From positions 12,861,560 to 12,925,559 of the forward strand of contig HG738140.1 of NCBI GenBank assembly GCA_000499405.2: a stretch of DNA of 64,000 nucleotides, read 5' to 3'. The position numbers and the translations under genes were made by a program. The notes beneath the pieces were generated by a model that made no database searches, was not told the origin of the DNA, and saw nothing but the letters and a program-made list of their open reading frames with translations. This document shows positions 26,401 through 40,900 of this stretch, piece by piece; positions within the stretch are counted from its first letter, which is position 1; every line of letters begins with the position of its first letter. The DNA comes from Onchocerca volvulus (taxonomy: Eukaryota; Nematoda; Chromadorea; Rhabditida; Onchocercidae).

Positions 26401-29400
26401 CTCGGAAGACTAGCAATGATTATCAATGACTGGCCGAAACATTTTACGGAAGAACAATGAAAAATTTTTTTATGAAATTGAAGAATTAGTGCATAATTGT
26501 TTATAATGTACGAAAATCTATTCAAATCTATTGAAAATATTCATTTACTAAGATACCCAGTTACTATATTGGAGCAGCAACAAGCAAAATTTCATCATCA
26601 AGAGATATTAAATTATTTTGAACAATAAAATTTATGATTAGCAGCAAATATTTAAGCCTTAAATTTAGTAATCAAGTGCCAAAGATATTAGTTCACTCTA
26701 AAAAACCAAGCAGTACGGAATAAACAAATTAAAAGCAGTACAAATAAAAAATCCAATACAGCTTCAAAAAAATTCAAATAAGTTCTTTAGATGCCCCATC
26801 ATAATTTTTCTGTACAAATAATCAAGATGCGACTAGCTATTTTTGTGGATAATTTATAACTTTTCGTACAAAGATCTTCCTCCCAAATATTTCAGTTGAA
26901 CTTTATTTATATCTTATCTCTTGGAATAAATCGAATATGATACATATGACACGCCACACTCGTTCATATAAAGGAGTATCATCATATAGAACTTACAAAA
27001 CTAGTATCAAATTAATTACTATACAGATGTGTAATTTTATTTTTGTTAGCGATAGTTGCTTATTATGAAGGATAACACATTTAATTCCAATCAGAAAAAT
27101 TTTCACTATCCTGAAGGAATATAAAAATACTATTTTTGATTCAGTCTATCAACCTAGAATACTGTCAGAATGTTTCTAAACTTTTAAATTGAAAACAATT
27201 TCAACTCAAAAAATCGACTGCTAAAAACTGAACTACTAATTATCAAAAAAAAAAAAAAAAAATTCTTTTAGCAGTGAAACAATATCTTTCTAATAATTTT
27301 CAGATTTTAAATTGACGAAATTAAATAACTTACTAGCTGGTGCAACGAATCGTAGTTGTGAATCATTTTCATCAAATCGTAGTGTTCGTCCAGTTATACG
27401 AGCATAATATTCGTAATTTTCTCGTGGAAAGAGACTTACACAACCAAAATTTTCAATAATTCGTGATATAATTTCGGAAGCAATTTTAAATCGCATTACG
27501 TCTTCTATCTTCACCTTAAAAAAACGAGCAAACATGTTCGAAAAAAAAAATGCTGAATTCGTTAAATTAATTTGTAACTTAACACAGTTTAGCTTATAGG
27601 GATTTTAATTCTGTAATGATAGACAGCACAACTTCTAATACCATTAAAAAAAAAAAAAAACAAAAGCATTCTAAGACCTTCACTATCCCAACCTTTTTGT
27701 TAAGAGAATTATAATGGAACCCAGACTGAAATTCATCGTAATCAATATAATGCAAGATATATCCATCTAAACTACGGTTTCTATAAATCAACTGTACGTA
27801 AAATCATTAAAATATTAAGTATACGAACTCGTTGTCCATCATGAATACACGAATGGAAAAGTGAAGGCGCTACAGAAATTCCAAGAGCTTCCGTTGTCAT
27901 CCTTGAGCCAAATAAATCGGCCGATTCTGAGATCATATAAAAAGTGCCAAATAGCAATACAAGTAAATGCTGTGACGGAATCGGTAAACTGCTTAATATT
28001 CTGAAATTGCAATTCACTTAACTTTCATATTGAATTCCAATATAATAAAAGTGCAAAAAGAGCACACTCCCACAAAGATTACAGATAAAAAGTTGAATAT
28101 CAGTAGTGCAAAAAACATTTGTTATGCTTGGTAAGCAAACTCGTTTGATTCGTAATATTCTACCACTAGCAACACTCTCAGAAGTAAGAAATGATTCAAT
28201 TTTTTTGAATCAGAAATAATGAAAAAGGAAAGAATCGATAAGTATCATAGAAATTTTTTAATATTAAATGAAATTCACCGACAAAACGATTGCCTCTGCA
28301 ATTCTAGATCTGATGATATATTATACAAATCAAAAAGTTTCTGTTCATTCTCGAGGCCAAATATCCCACCAGGCAATTTCGATAAAAACTTCTAAAATAT
28401 AAGAGTTGAAAAAACTGCAAATACTTAATCAATAATAATAAAGAAAACAATAACAAATAAGCAATTTAATACACATATTGTTACTCTTAACAGAATCAAA
28501 CCATATCCTTAATATTACCCTACATTTGAATTCAGATCCATGCTTGAAGCACACAACTTGCAGATGAATTTATTTTATGTCTAAGTGACCATTTTCAGCC
28601 GAACATAATTAACCAACAGAATCAGATGGAATAAGGTAATACGAAGCAAAGGACGAAAAATGCATAATAAAGAAGAACTGTCAATGAAAAGACATTCACT
28701 GGCTTAATGAATATTAGCACATCACAAACACTAATTAAAAATGGCAACATGCAAACCAATCTAAGAAATAAATTTTTTAATAATAGCATACATAAAAATA
28801 AAATGCACACAACTCACTTTGATAACAGATGCAGCAGTATAAACACTAAAATTGGCAATATTTACAAGTCTGCCGTGCTGCATGATATGTGAAAGTTTTC
28901 GAACTTGAGCTTGATTACCCGGTGCACGCCAGATATCCTTCTTACTGGGACCATCTTTGTGTACTTTTAATAGCAATACCTGTAAAGAAGCTCAGCTGAA
29001 AAGATTTTACATTTATCCACTGAATGATAGTTCATTTGAAAGAATATCTTTTTTCAACAGAAGCTCTTCTACTGAGCTCAAAATCCTGAACAGCAAAAAT
29101 AAGTCATTTGAATGCAAAAAGATCGAAGAATGCGTTTCTACCCATTCTTCTCTCTCTACCGGAATTTTATCAAGCAGTAATCAATCACAATGGTTGAACT
29201 CATTTCAATAAGTAATGCAAGAGACTTCAGTAAGTTAGTTATTCAATTAAAATAATTTGTTTCCATTTGTTGAATATATTCTGCAACATATAGCCGTTAA
29301 AAATAAAGCTTGATTACTTACTAATAAAGTAGCAGGGATATCGTGAACAAAGGCTTCCTCAATCGGTACTCCAAACTTGACCCTGCAATAATTCGAAGAT

Positions 29401-30185
29401 ATGATTTGGTAGCAAATATCTCAGTGCAGAAGTACCATAAAATTAGGAACTAAGTGAATACTTCTTTTCGAATTCATACTAAAGAAGTGAGAAATTGTGA
29501 TCATGAGAAAGTGATATTAATTATTTCCAGATTATGCTATCGGCTATTGAAAATGTTAAGCAATTCATCTGTAGTTATTCAGTACCTTGAAATTTGAGTA
29601 AAATAATCCTTTCAATCATTTTCAGCTGCACATATCGAAGGTAATAAATTTTTAAGAAGCATTAAGTTAAGAAAATAAATCATTCAGGATTTGTTTTCCA
29701 GCTTTTTAGCAGGAAAAAAAAAAGAAATGCAGAAAACTTGGATAAAATGACTAAAACTACGATTCTCCAAACTGAACGAATGGCACGACCATCTTTGTTT
29801 TTTTGAATAATATAAGGGGATGGCTAAGATTAAAAACGAAGTTAAAGTATCCATACCAAAAATTTATCAGTTACATTCTTTCTTCTCATAATGCCCTACG
29901 AAAAAATCCAATTTACCAGAAGTTAAAAATTCTTTCAGTGGTTCATTAACTTCATATTTTATTTGAAAAAATTTAAAGGATATGTCGATTTACTGACAAT
30001 TTTTCAAAGAAAGTAATTTATTTGCACATTTAAAGTCTATAACGATCAGTGGAAATATTGTAATGAATAATAGATTGTAACAAAAAGAACTGAACTAACT
30101 TTTCGATTCGTCCTCGATACCTATGTTGCGGATCATCACTACTGCCACAAATGACTATTGTGTAACCTAATGTGGTCGCAGTCAT
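20422..30185 (-). CDS. RhoGAP-domain protein, at least 12 exons, ends uncertain
   Basis: Predicted GTPase-activating protein for Rho-family GTPases. Exons in reading order: 30185-30100, 29382-29322, 28979-28818, 28391-28279, 28000-27829, 27514-27334, 26190-25732 (or to 25700), 22680-22514, 22049-21904, 21662-21485, 21198-21028 and 20724-20422. This gives about 732 aa. The RhoGAP domain covers roughly residues 32-225: FGVPIEEA, the Arg-finger segment DIWRAPGN (Arg67), VYTAASVIKKFLSKLPGGIFG-like text across exons 3 and 4, LPIPSQHLL, and MTTEALGISVAPSLF. The long tail is rich in Ser, Thr, Gln and Arg and looks disordered. The subfamily was not recognised. Uncertain points: the join across the 3 kb intron (donor GTGATG at 25731 fits the phase), possible 5' extension beyond 30185, and a GTAAGT at the 3' end that could splice to another exon instead of using the stop at 20422. 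Confidence 0.8.
22681..25681. other. 3 kb intron of the RhoGAP gene (or gap between two genes)
   Basis: No exon could be supported on either strand. An exact 20 bp direct repeat, TATTTTTCACTCATTAATTA, is at 23220-23239 and 23313-23332. If the exons on the two sides belong to separate transcripts, a promoter for the downstream unit would lie here. The ATG at 22678 could then be a start. Confidence 0.4.
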
Positions 30186-31585
30186 ACCGTCCGCTTTTTT
30201 GCAATATGCTATTAATACTTCTTCTGGTTTTTACTTTTCGATGTCAATACTGTTTCGTCACCGTTCGTAAAAATGGCCACTTTTGACTTTCCACACTTTC
30301 AATAATAATGGAGTTAGCGCACTTATAATTAATAGAGTAAATTTTCGCTTTAATATCCTTCTATTTGATTCCAATACTAAATCAATAATTAATCAGAGCA
30401 GTAAAACGATCGATTATTTTAAATTCGTTAACAATATTGAAATTAACAAATGATATGATAACCGACTAAGAGAAAAGAAAATAGGCAATCAGTAATGAAA
30501 GTCGTAATTTTCAAGTAATAATTTACCGCCAATCTCTTTTAATCGAAATATTTGCAATTTATTTCGTGAAATTTCAATTTTATGCAAATGAGATAATGTA
30601 CAACGCAAATAATGAAGATAAAATCGAGTTGAATAAATGACAAAAGTCTCGGTTCATCAAAAAGCAAAATGATATGATAATGTTCAAAAGAAATAAAGAC
30701 ACTTAGAAATAAACTCCAAATGCTCTTGTAATAAAAAAAACTATGAGGGAATTAAATAACAAGAATGTGTATATTTCAAATTGTAAATCCTAAGTGCTAA
30801 ATGGGTCAATAGTTAGTCAAAAGTTCTTTCAGAGCAATTATTTCTTTTTTTTTTTTTTCAAAAAAGCTAGTATGTAAAAGCCAATTTTAACTGCAGGATT
30901 TTCTACATTTGTAGTCTCTGAATTCTATGGAGGAAGACTATTTCCACTATTAATGATCTACTGTTCCAACAAATAAATACATCCCAACAAATAAATATTA
31001 CATAAATATTCAACGTAATGCAAAGCATGAAAACAAATCAAATTATAAAAATTACCAAAATCAAATTATAAAAATTACTCATATATTTTTATTAAATACA
31101 TGTGACTTTAATTTGTAATTTTATTTTTATTTTAATGCTTAGCTCATGACCAAACAATAATGGTAAATCAATCAATTAACCTAATCAGCGTTTGCTTAAT
31201 TTCGTAAATTACCTGAAGTTATATGCTACCTAAGCTACACTTAAGTGAAAATGTCTACCATTCGTTCATTATTAATGAATAATATACTACAATGTTACAT
31301 CACACTTATTTTGTTAGCATTCTTTTTACGATTGGAATTTAAAGAAAAAAAAAAAAAAAAAAAATTTCTGTCAATCATATCCAATCTCTTCCAACCAGTT
31401 ATCAACAATCAAACCGTCCCCATCGTATGCCATAAATGAATTTTATAGAATAAATTGTTCGGATTCAGTGAATACCGAAATTGTTAATCACAATATTTTA
31501 TCAGAGCGATAGTTAAGACAATAAATTGGGGTGTTGCTATTAACATAAAATTTGTAAAAGATTATCTGGTATTATTATCAGAAGT
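30186..31585. other. upstream region of the RhoGAP gene
   Basis: No firm exon. Directly upstream of the RhoGAP start, the same minus-strand frame stays open for 15 more codons (PEEVLIAYCKKADG) up to a stop. Another open stretch in a second frame lies behind it, so an unannotated 5' exon or a one-base homopolymer error is possible. The rest is AT-rich with A/T runs near 30850 and 31350. Confidence 0.4.
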
Positions 31586-31912
31586 CTTTTCACGTCATTC
31601 ATCTATGTCTGTACTAGTCTATAGTTTTTCTTCACGTTACTCGTTCACGTCTATATTGATCGTATAGTCTCTTCACGTTGTTGTTCACGTTTAAATTGAT
31701 CATGTAATCTCCCCCCTTTATTTATTCACGTCTATATTGATCATATAGTCTCACCACGTCATTCATTCATGTCTGTATTGATCGTATAGTCTCCACTTCA
31801 TCATTCATGTCTATATTGATCATATAGTCTCTTCATGTCATTCGTTCACATCTAAATTGATTGTATAGTCTTTCCACGTCATTCGTTCATGTTTATATTG
31901 ATCGTATACGTC
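31586..31912. repeat. minisatellite, about eight diverged units of ~41 bp
   Basis: Eight consecutive units share a core resembling TATATTGATCGTATAGTCT (19 bp) preceded by TCACGTCATTCGTTCACGTC-like sequence. Unit length varies from about 38 to 43 bases and units differ by scattered substitutions, mostly transitions (CACGT against CATGT, GATCG against GATCA). The array ends in a small hairpin (CATGATG ... CATCATG, about 31911-31934). No coding frame stays open through it. Confidence 0.9.
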
Positions 31913-34900
31913 ATGATGATATTGGTCATCATGGAAAGAGTTATATGAATGATGAGAAAGTGCTAATGATATTTGTACAATAAAATATTATCTATAATTT
32001 TATAAAAAAATTATCAAATTGTAACACTCTAAACCATTCTCACAACTCTTCCTTCCTCTATCCATTAAACTTGAAATTAATCATTAATACCATAAGGATT
32101 GATAATATGAAATAAAATAAAATCATTCATGAATTGTAAGAATGAAAAAGAGTAAGGAAAGGTAAACAAATAGGACTAAATGGCATCTGTTAGTTTTAGA
32201 GTTATTTTTATAATGTAATGCGTAATGAATAATTTTTGATTAATGGACTTTAAAAGATAAATCTAATATGCCTTGCTACTACTCTTGTGTTCCTCCTCAT
32301 TTTTTTTTTTTTTTTTTGTTCTTTCACTTCCTCAATACTAGAATTCATGTTTGCAGAATATAAATAAATGATAATTGATATAAATTATGAACGTAAAATA
32401 ATCAAAGAGATAGAGTAATTGGAAGGGAATAGAAAGAGTATATTTTTGGGCACAGCGGAACATAATGCTCAAATTTTTTTGGGCATATATAATAGATGAA
32501 GTTGATTACGGTAATACCTTTTCTCCATACATAATATTTAAAATTTCCGATGATTATCGTAACACTTTCTCCAGCCACTATATGGTCTAGCATTTCAGCT
32601 TCCTTCTCATAGCTAACGTAAGTTAAATATAATTATAGCATTGGTCTCATTTTATTTTTTTATTAAAATTGACACATATAATCATCGTAATTGTTGGATA
32701 GGAAGGTAGTGATAATTATAGCAAGTGTTATCAGCAGCGATAACGGAGTGACAGCGATGATAAGAAAAGGAAGGATTATCAGTCATTACACTGCCAATAC
32801 ACTCATTATCGTTAAAAACATACATAATTATCGTCGTTCTACCCAACAATCACCTTGTCATCAATAATGAAACAAAAAGAGCATATATATTTTTCGCACT
32901 GCTTATCTGATATTCATCTATCGTTTTATAAGCTATAATTTATTTAAAATGTATTGAAAAAAAAAGCTTATAACTTACATAAAACTTATAATTTTACATC
33001 TTCAAAATATATACAAGATTTTAAATGGAACTGCTGCAATTACGAATTCTTGGAGATTTATTTCTTCAGTCTCGAATTACTCCGATGAATAAAAAGTTAA
33101 ATGAATTCAACGAAAGGAGCTTGACATGTAGAAAGGAAATAATAAATTGTGTAATAATAGTTAGCGAAAGAAACTTGATAATTATTGACAGCAAGAAATG
33201 GTTTTGGAAACAACGATAATAGCATAAAAATAAAGAAATAACCATGTCGTATGTTCATTTACATCTTTTCGTTTTTCTGGTTAATCATAGTGCTAATGCT
33301 AAATAATGATTTACAGAACTTTTTTTTTTTTTTATTAAAAAATTTAAGTTATTGAAAGAAATTTGGAAGATTTAAAAGATGATAACAAAGAGAACTATTT
33401 CAAGATTACAAAATTGAAAGTGGAGATAATGATTGAACAATTTGAATTCATTTTTTAATACTGAAGATTATCCAGCTATATATATATATATATATGGATA
33501 AAGATTAAACGATTTAAAATTGTCGTAAATTTTATTAATTTGTTTTTTTTTCCATGTTATTTATTATCTTTCTTTCTGCTTAGCAGATTAATTTTCATAG
33601 TTACAAACCATCCCAGTTTTTACAGCAAGTTACCGTTTACTATATTAGAATAATCAAAAACAATAATAATAATAATAAGTAGTAATAATGAAAATAATTC
33701 AATAATATTTTGATATTTTCTGTACAATTTACGTTCAGATAGGAATGAATTATGCATTAATTCAAATCCTGCAAATTTTATAATCTTGAAGCAATATTTT
33801 TAAACGACTGATATAGAAGTAAAAATGTTGATGGAATTTCGATGATAAATATCATCGTTAACACAAGAGACATGCATTCATAATTAAATGTCAAGATTAT
33901 GGAGTAATTGAGTCATCAAATAAATGAAAAGTGATGAAATTATTTGAATCATCATAATCAACAACAACTATTGAAAATATTTGCTAGTTTGAATTGAGTC
34001 TTCACATCAGAGGTAATGAGGATTGAATTTAATTTAAATCATGAAATAGAAAAAGTATAGTTCGGTGACTAATTTTTTAGTTTCAAATTAAAAGAAAAAA
34101 AATACGCACTGTCGATTAATTTGAGAATTCTAGAAATGGTACGACTTCAAATATTTTTTTCTAATATGAAAAAGTATATATATATATATATATATATGAA
34201 AATGAATGAATTTAGGCAGCAAATAACTGTGAAACAAGAACAAAAAGTTAATATAAGTTTTATAGCAAATCGAAACAACTTACCTTAAATTAAAAATCTT
34301 GTATTGAAAATTAAATTCTATTCAAATATTTACTGGAAATCAAATTCTTATGATGGAACATACTTCATCAACCAAAATTACTAATTCTCTGATCAATTTG
34401 TTCACGAGCAGCTCAAGTATGAAAAATTCCTGAAAAAAAAGTTTTATTTTCCAGGAAGAAAAATTCTTTAGGAAATTTGTATGCTATTCCTATGCGGCAC
34501 AAAAATTCAACAAGTCAATCAAATTTTTCTGTAACACCAAATAATCTTCCAAAATTTTTTACGATATTTCTGAACAAAAATCAATCATATCGAAGATTTG
34601 ATAAGATAAAACAATCAATTAATGCTATAAAATATTGATTAAATTTTATGTATTAAATTTTAATTTTATGAAATAACTGTGCTGTCTTGCTACATTCTCC
34701 AGTAGATGATATCAGTATAGAACATTAAATAGAGTTTGTGACAAAAATTTTTGAAGTCAGACAAGCAAAGTTATTTTTTAATTGATAAAGGATGGTGATG
34801 ATAAGTTAGAAGAATTTATCATAATTATATCATGTCTATAGAAAATCCTTTTATTTTTGACAAGAGGAATAAAAAAAAAACGATTAAAACAAAAAAAATA

Positions 34901-36318
34901 TTTTAAGGTTTCGTATAAAAAAAATTTTTCCAATTTATGGATGACGAATTTCGAGAATTTAAAATTATAAAATTATATCATTCCTCTTATAATTGATAAT
35001 TGGTGCCTTGTGACCAATAGAAAAATTATTTAAGTATAAATACAAATATATAAATATGTATTTTTTAAATTAGGGGATTTTAATTAATCAGAATAAATTA
35101 AAATAACGCATTGATTTTGACAGAAACGAAGAATCTCAATTTATTTTATTTTAATACAACTTTATTTATAATTCTTCAGTTTCATATTAGATTTTAAATT
35201 CAAGTTTGTCAAAGGTATAAATTCGTATAATATGAATGTCTGAATGGAATGAATAAAATATAAGACGCTTATAAACAAAACAAAACGAATAGACTTCAAT
35301 CTCAAGACATCAGTCGATGAAAACAAGAATTATATTACAAGTTTAGAAGATGTATAGCAAAATGAAATTTAAAATTCAAAATTTCATCATCCATAAATAA
35401 AATAAAATTTTGTTTTTCTTTTGCAAGAATGCATCTCAATAATGCGTCATTGATATTTCCGTAAAAAAAAAAAGAATTCGAAAAAAGAAAATTCTTTCTT
35501 ATATATTGATTATATATTAATAGTGCAAAAATTTTACAAATGCTATTTATCTTTCAAAGTGCCATCAAAAACAATAGAAAGAAAGCGTTGAGAGTGAAAA
35601 TGTCACAAGTCAATCAAAATATTTCTCGATTTGTTAATATTATAGTGCGTTAAAAAATCTCTTAATTTAAAACTTGTAAAATAAACATAAACTTTAGAAA
35701 TTTAATAGATTTCAAAAGAAAATGGTAACAGAAGGAAGAGGAAAATTTTACGCTGCTATGGAAAAGATTGAAATTCAGACAGCCCGAATACGATCATAAA
35801 ATAGTAAAATCTATGAATTTTTAATCTCTTCATCTTGCTTAGATGGCATGAGCAAAAAAAGAAGAGAGAAAATGAAGAAAAGGAAAATTATATCCATTCT
35901 GCAATAATGGATGAAATTGTCGTCCCATATGGTGAATTTAAATCTTAAAATTTACGAAAAAAAAAAAGAAAACGTCGCCATAAAATCTGCTCTTATTTTT
36001 AAATGTCACCTTAAAAAAAAGAAAAAAAAAAGGAAAAAAACTTGGAATGTTGATGATTGAAAACGGATGTTTCGGATTAAAGCAGTATCCGATCAATTCT
36101 TCCACCATAAATTCGATCAACTAAAGTCACAGATCACTTAAATTGATGACTGATGACAACTTTTAGGAAATCCGCAAAGAATCATCAGAACAGGAATAGA
36201 CAATAAGGGAAGGAGAAAAAGAGAGCAAGAGAGAGACGGATTTATATATCGAATGCTGAATTATAAATAAACTCACTAAATGACCTCATTCGATGCGAGA
36301 AAAGAAATGACATTGGTA

Positions 36319-36409
36319 ATGATGATGAGAATAATAATAATAATGATAATAATAATGATGATGATGATGATGTTGATGATGATGATGATGACAATAATGA
36401 TGATGACAA
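36319..36409. repeat. AAT/GAT trinucleotide microsatellite
   Basis: An interrupted run of GAT, AAT and ATG triplets covering about 90 bases. It is likely length-polymorphic. Confidence 0.9.
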
Positions 36410-37809
36410 TGGTAAAACATTCGCATGTGGTTGTCATAACATTCACTTATGAATGACTTGTCATCTGATTAATAATTAATTAGTTTATTATGAAAAGAAA
36501 AAAAATTCAAATAATCAATATATTATGAATCGATTTTTTTTTTAATTATTACATAAAAATATTTAATTTTCATGCATAATTCTTAAAGTGATTTCAATTT
36601 TTTAATTGAAATTTTTTTTAACTTTCGAAAATTGATAAAAGAAAAGAATATTGTGAAAATTATATGAGAATTTATTTGAAATATTCGAATAAATTTATGT
36701 GAAAGTCTAAAAAACTTGGGTCTTTAATAAATATTCTTGAAAATATTTTAATACACAAAATTCATTAATTAATTTACTGTAAAGAATGTTCTCGAGCACG
36801 TTAAGTATAGGTAAGTAATAATCTGGGGATAAAGTTTTTCGTTTTTTTTTTTTTTGTGCCATTTGATAATTAAGTAAGTGCTTTTTAGGCATATAAACAT
36901 GCTCGTAATCGATCCAACGTCAATTGGATATTTTTAAGTCTAATGTCGATGTATTTGTCCCTATTCTGTTGAAGATAATTTCTATTTAAATTATAATGAA
37001 ACGAATTCAAAAATATATATTTCAATTTGGAATTCCAAATTTTAATTTAAGTCAAAAATAAGTTTGAAATTCAAATTTATAACCTGGAAAAGCCAAAAAA
37101 TCTGAAATTATTTTGCAAAATGTAAGACTAATATCGAATTAATTTGTAAATTGAATTATGAAACATACTTGAATATCATGTGCAGCGTAAAAAGTCGATG
37201 ATTAAAACTGGAAATGTTGCATAAAATTTTTGCAATCTATGCTTAAAATATTCTTGCTACCATATCTTATTTAATTGAATCTTCTTTTTTTCTTGCTCAT
37301 CCAAATTAATTCTTTCTTCTAAAGAAATGCAAACTAATCAATAATTCGCTTCTGAATATAAAATAGAAAATGAAAATCTTTCAATAAAATTGTTTTCCTT
37401 CTTCCTTTTTTTTTTTTCTTTCGTTTTTCTACATTTTTGCCACATACTTGTGGAATTTGAATGAAAACTTGCAAAAGATAACAAATTATTGCTTTTTTTT
37501 CCTTTTTTCAAATTGATTGAATGGAATAAAATAATGAATTAAGAATGAATTGATAGAGAAAAGGATAAATCGAGATTTAATTAAATACAATTAATCTGTA
37601 TAAATCATAATACTGCATTCATAATATGAAACTATTTAATTTCTCAACTTATCATCTGATTAAATTATCGTTGGGAAAACGAAGCAAATTATCAATGTAT
37701 GCAATAATCATTATTCTATAAATCGCAATTCATCACTTATAAATTTCATCTTCCATCCCATATCACTAAGTACATTTCCAACCCTCACCTTTGTCTCCTT
37801 CCTCCCACG

Positions 37810-37910
37810 CTTATCAGCTTTCATGATAAGATTTTGTTACTCACGCTTAGAAGGGGTCTTTATTAACAAAGGTCATTATTCCTCCTTTGGACTGGACAAC
37901 CAACCAGTCC
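37810..37910. repeat. cluster of three short hairpins in pyrimidine-rich DNA
   Basis: CTTATC/GATAAG (37810-37815 with 37825-37830), CTTT/AAAG (37858-37861 with 37868-37871) and GGACTGG/CCAGTCC (37889-37895 with 37904-37910). The last has a 7 bp GC-rich stem and an 8 nt loop. The surrounding 250 bases are more GC- and pyrimidine-rich than the desert around them. A structured transcript is possible but unproven. Confidence 0.5.
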
Positions 37911-40900
37911 GATATTCTGCTGCTCCTGCTTCCCTAAGTAAAACGTTTTTTATTGATTTGCGTTGTATTCTCGATAAATTGGTTTCTGCGATTAATTACC
38001 CAAGTTAATTAAAACAAAAAAGAATATTCTCTAACATATTTCCCCTAAGAAGTTTCCGAAAATTCCCAGAAAATTATAACACTATTACGTTCAACTCAAA
38101 GATAATTTTCAATGAAACTTAGAATTGAGTGATTTTTTTCAATTCATGAATTGATATAAACATCAAAATTAATTTATAAATGACTTACGTTTAGGTGTGA
38201 AAATTTTGAAAGAATGCTTTCGGGCTCACTTCAAATTTCCAAAATATGTACCATTGTTCTTTGACACCATTATTATTACTTTTCCTATTCCGACGAACCA
38301 ATTCTTCATCTTTTTCTCGATATAATTATCAAAAGTTTGAACATTTATGTTATTTTGTTTACTTCATCATTTATTTCATCAGGTCTCATATTCGACGTGA
38401 AATTATACTGTAATTTCGTAATGCATGGGAAGCTCTTATATCTTGTGATGTTAATAATAGTATGAAGATAATTACTATGATAAATGGAAATTTGACCAAC
38501 AATGTGTGATAAAAAAACTTCAACACAAGATTTGACTTTATATGATTCGTGATAAAAAAAAAAAAAAAAGTGTCACCGATTTCATAAATATAACACTTTT
38601 ATCATAACGAATAATTGAATTCATTGTAAACAAGTTGATGTAAAAGATTTAGTTATTATATAGATTCATAAATTGTTGTTAATCCAACCAAAATCTCATC
38701 AATCGTCTAATTTATAAATGCAGGAAATGAATTAATGAAAATTTTGTTATTGATTTGGTAGATTCTTTCAAATAAACTAAAAGTTAATTAAAATGGAAAG
38801 AAAAAATCTAAACATTGGTGATAGCAATAGTTAAATGAAAATAATGAAGCAGAAGAATTGATAAAAGAATTTAGAAGATATCTTGTACCAAATCAACCAA
38901 TTCTTCATCTTTTCTTTCTCAAGTTGAAAAGAATTTTGAAAATTAATATGAAAATATTTTCTAACAACTTTCCTGAGGTATTATTAGCCAGATGGTATAT
39001 ACAGGTGGTACAGGAATTATGCAGCTGGAATATTAGCACAGAAATCGCAAGAGCTAGTATAGAAGATATCGTAGAAAATGCGATGTTAAAAAGCGGCTCA
39101 GTGCTCAACTATTTTGTTGTAGTGATTTTAAATTTAAAATTCTTTTTGAGAAAATAAAAAATAAAAAAAGATTCAAAATCATTTAAATGTGTCAAATAGT
39201 TACTGAACATGTGTCAGGTGAATATATCAAACTAATACAAATGATTGAATTTAAAAAAAAAAAAATTGAAGGAAAAATATTTTCACACTTATAACTGAAA
39301 TTTAAACTGAAATTATAAGAATTACAATTTAGATATTGTTTGTACTCATCAAATTAATATATGCAGAATAGATATAAATGAATGAATGAATGGTCAAATT
39401 GGAATAAATGAATAAGAAGGCATGAGAGGCTTAAGCCTGAATAGAATTTATTTATCGACCTTACATGGAATAAAATCAATTCTCAAACTATTTTAGGCCC
39501 AATTTGCAAAAAATTGGAATAAAGACTGAACTAACTTATCTGTCTTTTACAGTGATAACAGTTATCTATCTTATCTATTATTACTGACATAATAATAGAT
39601 ATCTGGATATTAACGATGTATTCAGATGGTTCGCTAATGATTATCCGGTCATTCAGTGCAACATACAGATTGCGGGAATATATGGTAATCCGAAATTCTG
39701 CGAAAGTTATTTTTTGCGACATATTGATAATATCAGCTATCAAAATATTCAATTTAATTATAATATCAGTCAAATAATTAATGCAGCAAACAAAACATCA
39801 TTAACTTTCTGAGATTAGAATTTAGCATTTGATTTGTAGTTTGCAAAGATGTTGGTTAGCAAAACATAAGATGCATTAAGTTTGTTGCATTATTCAATAA
39901 AAAAAGAAAACAGCCTGATTAATGCTTAGGCTTTCTAGACCATTTTCTTATAATGGGCCTTTCTTTTTATCCACTCATCTTTTGCTTCCTTCTTCTTGAA
40001 AACTTTGACTTTTATGGTGTTAATGGGTTTATTTTACGTCCAAAGATGAAAAATACATCAACAAATATGATGTAACTCAGCGAAAAAAGGGAGACAAGCG
40101 GAAAATAGCTCCTTCCCAAAAATTAAACTTTGATTTTTTTAAATTTCACAAATTAGTTTCAAATTTTTGAAAAAAGCATTCTGTAAAAAAAAATAAAATG
40201 CAAGCGAAAATTGAAACATATTGAATATAGTGCAATGAAATATTCATTTCAGTTTAAAAGTATAATATATTTATTTCAGTTTGAAAATTTAAATTTGCAG
40301 TTAACACAAAAATATGGATGATAGACTGAAAATGTGTGAAACATTCCCAACCTTATGATAAAGTTTAAAAATAATTTTCGTTATTCTGACATTTAATAAC
40401 TTTTCATTGTCCTTCAATTTTGTCATTTTATATTATACTTAAATTTCAGCAACGAAAATTTAAAATATAATAATAACATTAAAGCAATAAATATTTATTT
40501 CTTGCCTTTTTTTTTTTTTTTTTACCAAAATGACAACAATGTATTTCTATGAAATTGTTAAGGTTAATTTAAGATGAGAGAAAAAGTGGAAAGATTGGTA
40601 AATGGAATTGGTAAATGAAATGGTAAACTTTTTAATTTGGTCAGAAAATCAAGTTCAGAAATTAATGAAAAATATGACAAACTGATATGTCCGTTACAAA
40701 GTTGTTTTTGTGTTTAATTTTTTGTTTTCGTTTTCTTTCTCAACGATTTGATCGATTAAAAGAAAAAGCAAATTTGTAACTTCATTCAGTGATCGAAAAA
40801 CAAATTCTAGTATTAACATTTCTCTACTTTTATTTATTAAAATTTTAGCTTTTTTCTCGCATAATGTATTCGAAAAATAAGTTGCACAAAAAATGCTTTA

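Noticed and set aside
28957..29211. 84-codon plus-strand frame
   Set aside because: Antisense to a RhoGAP exon and its neighbouring intron, with no recognisable domain and no leader acceptor. Treated as a shadow frame.
38858..39157. Open frame of 99 codons on the plus strand with an overlapping 67-codon frame on the minus strand
   Set aside because: No domain, no splice partners, and the composition follows the AT bias. One or two such frames are expected by chance in a window of this size and composition.
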